A DNA stretch of 64,000 nt. Source: Streptomyces hyaluromycini. GTDB lineage: Bacteria; Actinomycetota; Actinomycetes; Streptomycetales; Streptomycetaceae. Below are positions 32,611 to 41,246 of this stretch, piece by piece. The stretch's first letter is position 1. Each line of letters opens with the position of its first letter. Location of the stretch: assembly GCF_002217755.1 (NCBI RefSeq), contig NZ_BCFL01000020.1, positions 372,001 through 436,000 of the forward strand. The letters are read 5' to 3'. The translations under genes and the position numbers were made by a program. A model generated the notes under the pieces. That model saw only the letters and a program-made list of their open reading frames with translations, did no database searches and was not told the DNA's origin.

Positions 32611-32631
32611 CCGCGCCCCTTCAGGGCGCGG
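32611..32631. terminator. Hairpin between the convergent IclR and oxygenase genes
   Basis: CCGCGCCC-CTTCA-GGGCGCGG, an 8-bp perfect stem between two convergent stops (32488 and 32673). It is another copy of the GCGCCCC-type Streptomyces element. The rest of the 184-bp gap shows nothing else. Confidence 0.65.
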
Positions 32632-32672
32632 CCGAACCGCACCGGACTTCACCGAAGCCGCACCGCGGGCGG

Positions 32673-33806
32673 TCACTCCGGCTGCCGGGTCCCGAGCCGC
32701 TCGTGGACCCAGTCGTGGAAGGCGCCGATGTGGTGCTCGCTGGGCACCAGCACGCCGCCCTTGGCGTACAGCCGTGAGCTCATGCCGGGCTGCGTGCGCT
32801 CGCAGGCCTCGAAGTCCTGGCGGTTGACCCGGTCGAAGAGCTCCACGGACCGGCTGACGTCCTTGCCGCTCTCCACGACGTGCGGGAGGTAGAGCCAGTC
32901 GCACTCGACGATCGTGCGGTCGACGGCCACCGGGTACATCCGGTGGAATATCACATGGTCCGGCACCAGGTTGATGAACACCTGCGGCTTGACGGTGATC
33001 GCGTAGTACCGCCGGTCCTGGTCCGCCGAGACCCCGGGAATCCGGTCGAGCCCCTCGGAGCCGTCGACGGTGAAGCCCTGGACGTCCGCGCCGAACTCGG
33101 CGCCGTGGCCCACGTAGTACTGCGCCGCGTAGCCGTCGGCGAACTCGGGCAGCACCTCGGTGAGTTCGGGGTGGATGGTGGCGCAGTGGTAGCACTCCAT
33201 GAAGTTCTCGATGATGAGCTTCCAGTTCGCCTTGACGTCGTAGACGATCCGCCTGCCGACGGTGAGGTCCTCGACGCCGTAGCGCTCGATCGACTCGACG
33301 TCGCCCAGCCGCTCGACCGCCGCCCCGATCACGTCCTCCTCGAAGGACGGCGGGTTCTCCGCGAGGCACACCCACACGTAGCCGAGCCATTCCCGGACGG
33401 CCACGTTCACCAGGCCGTACTCGGTGCGGCCGACGTCGGGCATCTTGGTGAGGTTGGGCGCGGCGACCAGCTTGCCGTCGAGGCCGTAGGTCCAGGCGTG
33501 GTACGGGCACTGGAAGGCGCGTGCGACCTCGCCGGTCTCCTCGGTGCAGAGCTTGGCGCCGCGGTGCCGGCAGACGTTGAAGTAGGCGCGGATCGAACCG
33601 TCCCGGGCCCGGGTGACGAGGATGCTCTCGCGGCCCACGTCGACGGTGCGGAACGCGCCGGGCTTCGGCAGGTCCGCGGCGCGGGCCACGCAGAACCACA
33701 TCGTCTCGAAGATGCGCTCCTGCTCCTGGGCGAAGATCCCGGGATCGGTGTAGGCGGAGCCGGGGAGAGTGGCGATCAGGCTGTCCGGCAGGCTGGTCGA
33801 GGTCAC
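32673..33806 (-). CDS. Rieske non-heme iron oxygenase alpha subunit, likely glycine betaine monooxygenase
   Basis: 377 aa. Rieske centre Cys79-x-His81 and Cys100-x2-His103 (NVCRHRGAKLC, FQCPYHAWTYG). Mononuclear iron site in NFMECYHCATIHPEL. The catalytic domain also has VFINLVPDHVIFHRMYPVAVDRT. The overall pattern is that of GbcA/stachydrine-type quaternary-amine demethylases rather than aromatic dioxygenases, and there is no beta subunit gene. In this island it fills the missing betaine to dimethylglycine step, releasing formaldehyde. It ends a ferredoxin-reductase-oxygenase unit, 52 bp after the reductase. Carnitine or stachydrine as substrate is the main alternative. Confidence 0.85.
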   Translation of the reverse strand: MTSTSLPDSLIATLPGSAYTDPGIFAQEQERIFETMWFCVARAADLPKPGAFRTVDVGRESILVTRARDGSIRAYFNVCRHRGAKLCTEETGEVARAFQCPYHAWTYGLDGKLVAAPNLTKMPDVGRTEYGLVNVAVREWLGYVWVCLAENPPSFEEDVIGAAVERLGDVESIERYGVEDLTVGRRIVYDVKANWKLIIENFMECYHCATIHPELTEVLPEFADGYAAQYYVGHGAEFGADVQGFTVDGSEGLDRIPGVSADQDRRYYAITVKPQVFINLVPDHVIFHRMYPVAVDRTIVECDWLYLPHVVESGKDVSRSVELFDRVNRQDFEACERTQPGMSSRLYAKGGVLVPSEHHIGAFHDWVHERLGTRQPE

Positions 33807-33858
33807 GGTGCACTCCTCGGAGAACGTCGTGGATCGGTGGGGTGGTGCGTGCGCCGGG

Positions 33859-35022
33859 TCAGGACGCGGCGGTGCCGAACTGCTTGCGGGCGCGGGTGAA
33901 CAGCCGCGGCTGGTTCATCCCGAGCACGGCGACCTGCCGGCCCTCCCGCCGGTACACGGCGAGAAAACTGCGGTCGTCGGTCGAGCCCTCCTCGACCGTC
34001 ACACTGTCGGCCCCGGCGGCATGGCCGACGAACTGGATCTTCACGCCGTACTGGTCGGACCAGAAGTACGGCGGCCGGGGCGCCCCCGGTTCCCGCGCGC
34101 CGTGCGCGAGCAGCGTGGCGACGGCGGTGTCCGGCCGTTCCAGCGCGCCGGTCCAGTGCTCGACCCTGCGGTGGCCGCCGGTGTGCGGGTCGTACCAGTT
34201 GGCGCAGTCGCCGACGGCCACCACCCCGGCCACGCTGGTGCGCCCGTCGGCGCCGCACTTCACGCCATTGTCGAGTACGACGCCGGAGCCCTCCAGCCAC
34301 TCGACGCAGGGGCGCGCCCCCACGCCGACGACGACGGTGTCGGCGGGCACGCTGCGGCCGTCCTCCAGCAGCACGGCCTCCACCTGCCGCTCGCCGCTCA
34401 GCCCCTTGACGCCCACCCCGCACAGCAGCCGTACCCCGTGGTCGGCGTGGAGTGCGGAGACGACGGCGCCCATGGCCTCGCCGAGCGGTCCGGCCAGCGG
34501 GGTCGGGGCCGCCTCGATCACGGTGACGTCGAGGCCGAGGGCGTACGCGGTGGAGGCGACCTCGGCGCCGACGAACCCGCCGCCGATCACCACGAGGCGG
34601 CCGCCCCTTGCGAGGTCCTCCCGCAGCGCGCGGGCGTCGTCGAGGGTGCGCAGCGTGTGGACCCCGGCGAGGCCCTCGGCACCGGGCAGGGTGCGGGCGG
34701 CGGCGCCGGTCGCGATGACCACGCCGTCGGCGCGGACCTCGCGGCCGTCGGCCAGCCGGACGGCCCGCACGGTGCGGTCGAGCCCGGTGGCGCGGGTCCC
34801 GAGCAGCCATTCGGCGTGCAGTTCCTCGTCGTCGCGCTCCAGCGCCAGGTCGGCCTCGCCGAGGGTGCCGGCCAGGAACTCCTTGGACAACGGCGGCCTG
34901 TCGTAGGGGCGGTGGGGCTCGTCGCCGACGACGACCAGCCGGCCGTCGTACCCGCGCCGCCGCAGCGAGCGCGCGGCCGACAGCCCGGCCAGCGAGGCGC
35001 CCACCACGGCCACGGTCCTCAC
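33859..35022 (-). CDS. FAD-dependent ferredoxin reductase of the Rieske oxygenase
   Basis: 387 aa with a GTG start overlapping the ferredoxin stop (GTGA). FAD site VRTVAVVGASLAGLSAARSLRRRGYDG, then PYDRPPLSKEFLAG, the NADH fold GGRLVVIGGGFVGAEVASTAYALG, and the second FAD motif VAGVVAVGDCANWYDP. It is the oxygenase-coupled NADH-dependent reductase type (BphA4/rubredoxin reductase fold). It passes electrons from NAD(P)H to the adjacent Rieske ferredoxin. Confidence 0.93.
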   Translation of the reverse strand: MRTVAVVGASLAGLSAARSLRRRGYDGRLVVVGDEPHRPYDRPPLSKEFLAGTLGEADLALERDDEELHAEWLLGTRATGLDRTVRAVRLADGREVRADGVVIATGAAARTLPGAEGLAGVHTLRTLDDARALREDLARGGRLVVIGGGFVGAEVASTAYALGLDVTVIEAAPTPLAGPLGEAMGAVVSALHADHGVRLLCGVGVKGLSGERQVEAVLLEDGRSVPADTVVVGVGARPCVEWLEGSGVVLDNGVKCGADGRTSVAGVVAVGDCANWYDPHTGGHRRVEHWTGALERPDTAVATLLAHGAREPGAPRPPYFWSDQYGVKIQFVGHAAGADSVTVEEGSTDDRSFLAVYRREGRQVAVLGMNQPRLFTRARKQFGTAAS

Positions 35023-35381
35023 GCCGCGCCCCCGGCCAGGCGGGCGCTGACGCACGGCGGCAGGTTGGGGGTCTCGGCGGACAGCCGGACGTAGATGGTG
35101 CCGTCCTCCACGACGACCTCGTGGGTGCGGACCGGGCGCTTGGCCGGGGGTGCGTCCACGGCGCCGGTGCGCAGGTCGAACTTGGAGGCGTGCAGGGGGC
35201 ATTCCACCTCGCAGCCCTCCAGCCAGCCGTCGGCGAGCGAGGCGTCCTGGTGGGTGCAGGTGTCGTCGATGGCGAAGAGCTCGCCGTCATCGGTGTGGAA
35301 CACCGAGACGGGCGGTTCGATGTCGAGCCGGTGGGCCTCGCCTCGCGGCAGATCCGCGAGACGGCACGCGGGAATCATCAT
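35019..35381 (-). CDS. Rieske [2Fe-2S] ferredoxin
   Basis: 120 aa. MMIPACRLADLPRGEAH start; two consecutive ATGs follow GAGGTGTC, and the second has the better spacing. Cluster motifs CTHQDASLADGWLEG and VECPLHASKFDLRTG give Cys-x-His and Cys-x2-His. It shuttles electrons from the reductase to the terminal oxygenase two genes down. It is first in the unit and lies right behind a perfect copy of the island's palindrome. Confidence 0.93.
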   Translation of the reverse strand: MMIPACRLADLPRGEAHRLDIEPPVSVFHTDDGELFAIDDTCTHQDASLADGWLEGCEVECPLHASKFDLRTGAVDAPPAKRPVRTHEVVVEDGTIYVRLSAETPNLPPCVSARLAGGAA

Positions 35382-35409
35382 GACACCTCGGTGCGTATAG
35401 CGAAACGGA

Positions 35410-35424
35410 TTGCGATGAGCGCAA
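35410..35424. promoter_or_regulatory. Candidate IclR operator, ferredoxin-reductase-oxygenase promoter
   Basis: TTGCG-ATGAG-CGCAA, a perfect palindrome 29 bp before the ferredoxin start. A GCGTATAGCGAAAC element (35393-35406) like those at betA/iclR adjoins it, and GTTGCGCT / GTTTCGCT on the minus strand are 19 bp apart. Confidence 0.65.
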
Positions 35425-35570
35425 CGCAAGTCTGCGGGCCGCCGCGAAGCGTTGTCAAGGAGTTCACGCGCCGGTTTACCCGGGCCGCGAGGGCGGCCTG
35501 CCGGGCACGCCGAAGCACCCTCGAAAGCGTGCGTGAGCAGGGCGAACAGGCCCCGCGTGAAGTGCGGCCA

Positions 35571-35606
35571 CGGCCCTGCCCCGGTGCCGTCACCGGGGCA
35601 GGGCCG
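35571..35606 (-). terminator. Terminator after mscR
   Basis: Perfect 16-bp arms CGGCCCTGCCCCGGTG / CACCGGGGCAGGGCCG with a 4-base loop, 38 bp beyond the mscR stop. It shields the downstream ferredoxin promoter from read-through. Confidence 0.8.
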
Positions 35607-35643
35607 CTTCGCCGTCAGTGCGGTCAGAGACCGCGGCCGTCCG

Positions 35644-36729
35644 TCACAGGAGCACCACCGAGCGCAGGACGTCACCGTGGTGCATGCGCTCGAAGGCCTT
35701 CTCGACCTCGTCCAGGGCGATCGTCTCGGTGACGAAGGCGTCCAGGTCGAGGCGGCCCTGCAGGTACAGGTCGATGAGCATCGGGAAGTCACGGGAGGGC
35801 AGACAGTCCCCGTACCAGGACGACTTGAGCGCCCCGCCGCGGCCGAAGACGTCCAGCAGCGGCAGTTCGAGCTTCATCTCGGGGGTGGGCACACCGACCA
35901 GGACGACCGTGCCGGCCAGGTCACGGGCATAGAAGGCCTGCCGGTACGTCTCCGGGCGGCCCACCGCCTCGATGACGACGTCGGCGCCGAAGCCGCCGGT
36001 CAGGTCGCGCACCGCGTCGACGACGTCGGACTCCTTGGAGTTGACCGTGTGGGTGGCGCCGAGCCTGCGTGCCGTGTCCAGCTTGCGGTCGTCGATGTCC
36101 ACCGCGATGATCCGCGCCGCGCCGGCCAGCTTCGAGCCGAGGACGGCTGCCGCGCCGACGCCTCCGCAGCCGATCACGGCGACACTGTCGCCGCGGCCGA
36201 CGCTGCCGGTGTTGAGGGCGGCGCCGATGCCCGCCATCACGCCGCAGCCCAGCAGTCCGGCGGCCGCCGCCGACGCACGCCGGTCGACCTTGGTGCACTG
36301 CCCGGCCGCCACCAGCGTCTTCTCGGCGAAGGCGCCGATCCCGAGGGCGGGCGAGAGCTCCGTCCCGTCGGTGAGGGTCATCCGCTGCCCGGCGTTGTGG
36401 GTGGCGAAGCAGTACCACGGCCGGCCGCGCAGACAGGCCCGGCACTGGCCGCACACGGCACGCCAGTTGAGGATCACGAAGTCACCGGGTGCCACGTCGG
36501 TGACCCCGTCGCCGACCGCCTCGACGACCCCCGCCGCCTCGTGCCCCAGCAGGAACGGGAAGTCGTCGCTGATCCCGCCCTCGCGGTAGTGCAGATCGGT
36601 GTGGCAGACCCCGCAGGCCTCGATCCTGACCACCGCCTCGCCCGGACCGGGGTCGGGCACCACGATGGTCTCCAGGCTGACAGGGGCGCCCTTGCTCCGC
36701 GCGACGACGGCACGGACCTGCTGAGACAT
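35644..36729 (-). CDS. mscR: S-(hydroxymethyl)mycothiol dehydrogenase
   Basis: 361 aa from MSQQVRAVVARSKGAPV. Zinc alcohol dehydrogenase: catalytic zinc residues in CGVCHTDLHYREG and GHEAAGVVE; structural zinc from four Cys in CGQCRACLRGRPWYC; NAD fold VAVIGCGGVGAAAVLGSKLAGA. The sequence LNWRAVCGQCRAC and the ending RMHHGDVLRSVVLL match mycothiol-dependent formaldehyde dehydrogenase/MscR. It oxidises the formaldehyde-mycothiol adduct. Here it is best explained as the sink for formaldehyde from the Rieske demethylase. Confidence 0.92.
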   Translation of the reverse strand: MSQQVRAVVARSKGAPVSLETIVVPDPGPGEAVVRIEACGVCHTDLHYREGGISDDFPFLLGHEAAGVVEAVGDGVTDVAPGDFVILNWRAVCGQCRACLRGRPWYCFATHNAGQRMTLTDGTELSPALGIGAFAEKTLVAAGQCTKVDRRASAAAAGLLGCGVMAGIGAALNTGSVGRGDSVAVIGCGGVGAAAVLGSKLAGAARIIAVDIDDRKLDTARRLGATHTVNSKESDVVDAVRDLTGGFGADVVIEAVGRPETYRQAFYARDLAGTVVLVGVPTPEMKLELPLLDVFGRGGALKSSWYGDCLPSRDFPMLIDLYLQGRLDLDAFVTETIALDEVEKAFERMHHGDVLRSVVLL

Positions 36730-36781
36730 GGCCACTCCTCGACTGACAGAGGCGGCGAGATGTTGCCCAATGCGGCACACA

Positions 36782-36796
36782 TCTCGTGTTCCGCAA
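36782..36796. promoter_or_regulatory. Weak candidate operator, mscR promoter
   Basis: TCTCG-TGTTC-CGCAA, two mismatches from the TTGCG-N5-CGCAA palindrome, 53 bp before the mscR start. A second related stretch, GTTGCCCAATGCGG (36762-36775), shares the GTTGCSCAATGCG core of the purU site. Confidence 0.35.
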
Positions 36797-36987
36797 CACA
36801 GCATCGCGGAGCCCGAAGCGGCGGTCAAGGATCCGGACGACGGGCCGACGACCCCCGGCCGGCGCTGTCCGACCGTCCGGCGTTCGGGCGAGCCGGGGGC
36901 GGGCATCGCATGCGCAGGTATCATCTATTGCGCAATCACCACAAACCACCACATCCCGAGTCCGGCACGGATGTGCCCGAGGTGAGG

Positions 36988-39414
36988 ATGCGCGACATCA
37001 CCTTCGACGACCGCGGCGAGCTCCCGGAGCCCGGGGGCGAGGCGGAGGTCCTGATCGACGCACAGGGCCGGGTCGTGGCCTGGGGCCCGGGCGCCGAGGA
37101 GCTGCTCGGCCGGCCGGCGCGGGAGGTGCTCGGCCGGCCCGCGGACGAGCTGCTCCACGACCCGGCCGACGCCGCGCACGTGGTCCGGCGCTGGGCGGAG
37201 GGTGTCCGCCGGGGACCGCTGGTGCTGCGGCGGCGTGACGGGGAACCGGTCGACGTCCAGGTCTGGGCGCGCCTCCTCACCTCCGCGGACGGCGAGCACC
37301 AGTGGCTCGTACAGGGGGCAGGCGCCGAGTCGTACCGTACGTACGAATTCGGTCGTGCCCTGCTGCAGGGGCTGTTCACCGACATCCCCTTCCACATCGA
37401 CCTCTTCGACACCCGGATGCGGTTCGTCGCCCAGAACCTCGCGCAGCGGCGCGCCGGGGTGTTCCGGGAGACCGCGTACACCGGGCACACCATGCGTGAG
37501 ATGGCCCCGCCCGGTCTGCTGGACTTCGACGCCCTGGAGGAGCGGCAGCGGCGGGTGCTGGAGACCGGCGAGGCGCTCCTCGACACCGAGGTCGTCGGCC
37601 ATCCCGTACCCGGTTCGCCCGACGACTACGTGTGGTCGGAGTCCATCCTGCCGCTCAGGGACCCCTCCGGGACGGTGATCGCGCTGGCCCATGTGATCTC
37701 CGACGTGACCCAGCGGGTCCGCTCGCGTGAGCGGCTGGTCCTGGCCAACGAGGCCGGCACCCGGATCGGGACCACCTTGGATCTCTGGCAGACGGCCCGG
37801 GAGCTGGCCGAGGTCTCGGTGCCGTGGTTCGCCGACGCCTGCCATGTCGACCTGCTGGACTCCGTCTTCTCCGACCGGGAGCCCGCCGACGACGCACGGC
37901 CGCGCCACCCGGTGCTCCGCCGGGCCGCCCGCGGCGGAGCCGTCGACGACACGGACACCGACGCGGCCCCGGCGGTGCGGGTGGGCGAGCTCGACACGGC
38001 GGCGACGGCGCCCGGCTCGCCGTTCCTGAGCGCCCTGGCGAAGGGTGAGTCCGTCCTCCTCGCGGACGAGCAGTTGCGCCCCGGCCCCGGCAGCGCGGGC
38101 CCCCGCCTGCCACCGGGCGCCGGCCCCGGAGTCCACTCCTGGCTGCTCGTCCCCATGCTCGCCCGCGGTGTCGCCCTCGGCACCGCCGTCTTCATGCGCT
38201 CCCGCAGCCCCCGCCGGTTCGAACCCGAGGACGTGCTGCTCGCCGAGCAGATCGTGACCCGCACCGCGGTGTGCGTCGACAACGCGAGCCGCTACCACCG
38301 GGAGCGGACGACGGCCCGTACCCTCCGGCGCAGCCTGCTCCCCCAGCGGCTGCCGACGCCGTCGGCGGTACGGACGGCGACCCGCTATCTGCCGGCCAGC
38401 GAGCACACCGGCCTGGGCGGGGACTGGTTCGACGTGATCCCGCTGTCCGGGGCACGGGTGGCGCTCGTGGTGGGCGATGTGGTCGGGCACGGCCTGCAGT
38501 CGGCGGTGGCCATGGGCCGGCTGCGCGGTGCCGTACGCACCCTCGCGGATCTCGACCTGTCCCCGGTGGAGCTCCTCGCCCACCTGGACGAACAGATGAA
38601 CCGGTTCCTCGACGAGCGCGGCGACGAGGTGTCCCTGGTGACGGGAGCGACCTGCCTGTACGCGGTGTACGACCCGGTGTCGCGGCTGTGCCAGCTGTCG
38701 CGCGCCGGTCATCCGCCGCCGGCGGTCGTCTCGGTCGACGGCGCCGTCGACTTCGTGGACCTGCCCGGCGGCCCGCCCCTGGGCCTCGGCGGTGTCGTGT
38801 TCGAGGAGCGCGAGATCGCCCTGGCCGACGGGGATCTCCTGGTCCTCTACACCGACGGGCTGCTGGAGTCCCGTGCCCAGGACTTCGGCACCGGGCTGCG
38901 CCGGATGCGTACCACCCTCTCCCGCACGCCCGCGTCGGCCGCACCGCAGGAGGTGTGCGACACGCTGGTCCGTGAACTGCTGCCGCCGGGCCACCAGGAC
39001 GACGTGGCCGTCCTGGTGGCCCGGATGAACGGTCTGGCCCCGGACTCCCATGTCACCTGGGAGATCGAGGCGCAGGAGCGGATGGTCGGCCGGGCGCGGG
39101 AACTGACGGCGTGCCAGCTGGCGCGGTGGGGGCTGGCGGAGGAGTCGTTCACCACCGAGCTGATCGTCAGCGAGCTGGTGACGAACGCGCTGCGGTACGG
39201 CGGTGCGCCGATCACACTGCGCCTGATCCGGGACCGGAGCCTGATCTGCGAGGTGTCGGACGGCAGCAGCACCTCGCCCCATGTGCGGCGCGCCCAGGAC
39301 ACGGACGAGGGCGGTCGCGGTCTCTATCTCATCACCCAGCTCACGCAGAACTGGGGGACGCGGTACGGAGAGCGGGGCAAGACCATCTGGGCCGAGCAGT
39401 CACTTCCCGGCTGA
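36988..39414 (+). CDS. PAS-GAF-PP2C(SpoIIE)-ATPase signalling protein
   Basis: 808 aa from MRDITFDDRG, preceded by GAGGTGAGG. Order: PAS-like (~15-105, AEVLIDAQGRVVAWGPGAEELLG), second PAS (~120-240, ALLQGLFTDIPFHIDLFDTRMRFVAQN), GAF (~255-440, ending LLAEQIVTRTAVCVDNASRYHRE), PP2C/SpoIIE phosphatase (~450-670, GGDWFDVIPLSGARVALVVGDVVGHG) and a C-terminal HATPase (~690-808, SELVTNALRYGG, DEGGRGLYLITQLTQNWG). This layout implies partner-switching control of an anti-sigma system, with phosphatase and kinase in one chain. The input signal is unknown. It is divergent from mscR; TGCGCA repeats lie 51-80 bp upstream. Confidence 0.93.
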   Translation: MRDITFDDRGELPEPGGEAEVLIDAQGRVVAWGPGAEELLGRPAREVLGRPADELLHDPADAAHVVRRWAEGVRRGPLVLRRRDGEPVDVQVWARLLTSADGEHQWLVQGAGAESYRTYEFGRALLQGLFTDIPFHIDLFDTRMRFVAQNLAQRRAGVFRETAYTGHTMREMAPPGLLDFDALEERQRRVLETGEALLDTEVVGHPVPGSPDDYVWSESILPLRDPSGTVIALAHVISDVTQRVRSRERLVLANEAGTRIGTTLDLWQTARELAEVSVPWFADACHVDLLDSVFSDREPADDARPRHPVLRRAARGGAVDDTDTDAAPAVRVGELDTAATAPGSPFLSALAKGESVLLADEQLRPGPGSAGPRLPPGAGPGVHSWLLVPMLARGVALGTAVFMRSRSPRRFEPEDVLLAEQIVTRTAVCVDNASRYHRERTTARTLRRSLLPQRLPTPSAVRTATRYLPASEHTGLGGDWFDVIPLSGARVALVVGDVVGHGLQSAVAMGRLRGAVRTLADLDLSPVELLAHLDEQMNRFLDERGDEVSLVTGATCLYAVYDPVSRLCQLSRAGHPPPAVVSVDGAVDFVDLPGGPPLGLGGVVFEEREIALADGDLLVLYTDGLLESRAQDFGTGLRRMRTTLSRTPASAAPQEVCDTLVRELLPPGHQDDVAVLVARMNGLAPDSHVTWEIEAQERMVGRARELTACQLARWGLAEESFTTELIVSELVTNALRYGGAPITLRLIRDRSLICEVSDGSSTSPHVRRAQDTDEGGRGLYLITQLTQNWGTRYGERGKTIWAEQSLPG

Positions 39415-39603
39415 CTCGCCCGCCGCCGCGGACGGCCGGCCGTCGTCCGGGCCGTCCACCACGACCAGGAAGGCGTCCGTGCCGAGGTCCATCACCACGG
39501 TCGCCCGCCCGCCCTCGGCCCGGCACTTCGCCGCGTACTCCTCCGCCGGCCACGAGCCCCGGGGAGCCCCGGCGGGAAATCGCTCCAGCACCCTCGCGTC
39601 CAT
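39400..39603 (-). CDS. Small conserved-looking hypothetical protein
   Basis: 67 aa, MDARVLERFPAGAPRGSWP to GESAGK. The start is preceded by GGGAGG about 12 bp upstream. The composition (EEYAAKCRAEGGRATVVMDLGTDAFLVVVD) is a normal soluble beta-rich protein with good GC3 codon use. It overlaps the end of the convergent phosphatase gene by 15 bp and has no recognised domain. Confidence 0.6.
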   Translation of the reverse strand: MDARVLERFPAGAPRGSWPAEEYAAKCRAEGGRATVVMDLGTDAFLVVVDGPDDGRPSAAAGESAGK

Positions 39604-39775
39604 GGCGACCCTGCACCTCCCGCATCGTTCCGCCTCTTCGTGCGGCTGCCCCGGATCGACGCGGACATGCCGGAAACGCCGGAAGGACACCGGCAGCCGG
39701 TTCGCCGCCGGGGCCTGGGGAAGTGGGAGCGTGGGGCCTTCGCAGCCTGCCGCCGTACCGCCCCGGAGCCACCCC

Positions 39776-41149
39776 GTGAACGTCTCGGTCGTCCTGTTCA
39801 CCGCCGACCTGCGCCTGCACGACCATCCGCCGCTGCGGGCCGCCGTGGACGGCTCGGGCGAGGTCGTGCCGCTGTTCGTGCGGGACCGTGCGGTGGACCG
39901 GGCCGGCTTCGCCGTGCCCAACCGGCTGGCGTTCCTCGCCGACTGCCTGCGCGAGCTGGACGCGGGGCTGCGCGAGCGCGGCGGCCGGCTGGTGGTCCGT
40001 TCGGGTGGCCTCGTCGAGGAGGTGTGCAAAGCGGCGGCCGAGGCGGACGCCGGTGCTGTGCACCTGGCCGCCGACGTGAGCGGGCATGCGCAGCGCCGGG
40101 AGGAGCGGCTGCGCCGTGCGCTGGCGGCGGCCGGCCGGCGGCTGCACGTGCACGACGCGGTGACCGCGGCGGTCCCGGCCGGCGCGGTGACCCCGGCCGG
40201 CTCCGACCACTACGCGGTGTTCACGCCGTACTTCCGGCAGTGGTCGCGGCAGCCGCTGCGGCACGCGGTGGCCGCGCCACGCCGGGTCCGGGTGCCGGAC
40301 GGGGTCGGTTCCGGGCCGCTGCCGGGCCGTGACGGGCTGTCCGGCGTGTCGGCGGGCCTGGCCGCCGGTGGCGAGACGGAGGGCCGCAGGCGGCTCACGG
40401 CTTGGCTGCGCGCGGGCATCGGGTCGTACGAGGACCGCCACGACGACCTGGCCGGCGACGCGACGTCCCGGCTCTCCCCGCACCTCCACTTCGGGACGCT
40501 CTCCCCCGTCGAGCTGGTCCACCGGTCGCGCAAGGCGGGCGGCCCGGGTGCCGAGGCGTTCGTGCGGCAGCTGGCGTGGCGGGACTTCCACCGGCAGGTG
40601 CTGGCCGCGCGGCCGTCGGCGGCCACGGCCGACTACCGCACGAAACAGGACCGTTGGCGCACCGGACCCGCCGCCGACGAGGATGCCGGGGCGTGGCGTG
40701 CGGGGCGTACCGGCTACCCGATCGTCGACGCGGCGATGCGCCAACTGCGCCACGAGGGCTGGATGCACAACCGGGGCCGGCTGCTGACGGCGAGTTTCCT
40801 GGCCAAGACGCTGTACGTCGACTGGCGGGTGGGCGCCCGGCACTTCCTGGAACTGCTGGTCGACGGGGACGTGGCGAACAACCAGCTCAACTGGCAGTGG
40901 GTGGCCGGCACCGGCACGGACACCCGCCCCAACCGGGTTCTCAATCCGGTGGCCCAGGCGAGGCGTTACGACCCCGACGGCGCGTACGTCCGGCGCTGGG
41001 TGCCGGAGCTGGCGGGGCTGCCGGGGGCGAAGGTGCACGAGCCGTGGAAGCTGGACGGCCCGGAGCGGGCCGCGCTCGACTACCCGGAGCCGATCGTCGA
41101 CCTGGCGGACGGCCTCGCCCGGTTCCGGCGGGCCAGGGAGCGCGACTGA
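39776..41149 (+). CDS. phr: Deoxyribodipyrimidine photolyase
   Basis: 457 aa from the GTG (VNVSVVLFTADLRLHDHPPLRAA); the much longer upstream frame overlaps the phosphatase gene. The N-terminal Rossmann part binds the antenna, and the FAD-binding helical part holds RLSPHLHFGTLSPVELVH, EAFVRQLAWRDFHRQVLAARP, the FAD/DNA-contact Trp in EGWMHNRGRLLTASFLAKTLYVDWRVGARHF and NNQLNWQWVAGTGTDTRPNRVLNPVAQARRYDPDGAYVRRW. It repairs cyclobutane pyrimidine dimers with light. The internal segment between residues ~165 and 215 is shorter and more variable than in E. coli PhrB. Confidence 0.94.
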   Translation: MNVSVVLFTADLRLHDHPPLRAAVDGSGEVVPLFVRDRAVDRAGFAVPNRLAFLADCLRELDAGLRERGGRLVVRSGGLVEEVCKAAAEADAGAVHLAADVSGHAQRREERLRRALAAAGRRLHVHDAVTAAVPAGAVTPAGSDHYAVFTPYFRQWSRQPLRHAVAAPRRVRVPDGVGSGPLPGRDGLSGVSAGLAAGGETEGRRRLTAWLRAGIGSYEDRHDDLAGDATSRLSPHLHFGTLSPVELVHRSRKAGGPGAEAFVRQLAWRDFHRQVLAARPSAATADYRTKQDRWRTGPAADEDAGAWRAGRTGYPIVDAAMRQLRHEGWMHNRGRLLTASFLAKTLYVDWRVGARHFLELLVDGDVANNQLNWQWVAGTGTDTRPNRVLNPVAQARRYDPDGAYVRRWVPELAGLPGAKVHEPWKLDGPERAALDYPEPIVDLADGLARFRRARERD

Positions 41150-41246
41150 ACTACACATAAAGAAGAAATAAGAGCAGAATGTCGTCTAGCGGCGTATACC
41201 GCACGCACCAGACGCGGTCAGGCCTGCAAGTCAAAGGAGACGAGTC

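Noticed and set aside
32673..33806. Aromatic ring dioxygenase call for the Rieske oxygenase
   Set aside because: There is no beta subunit and no aromatic pathway genes, and the neighbours are all methylamine enzymes, so betaine demethylation is the better explanation.
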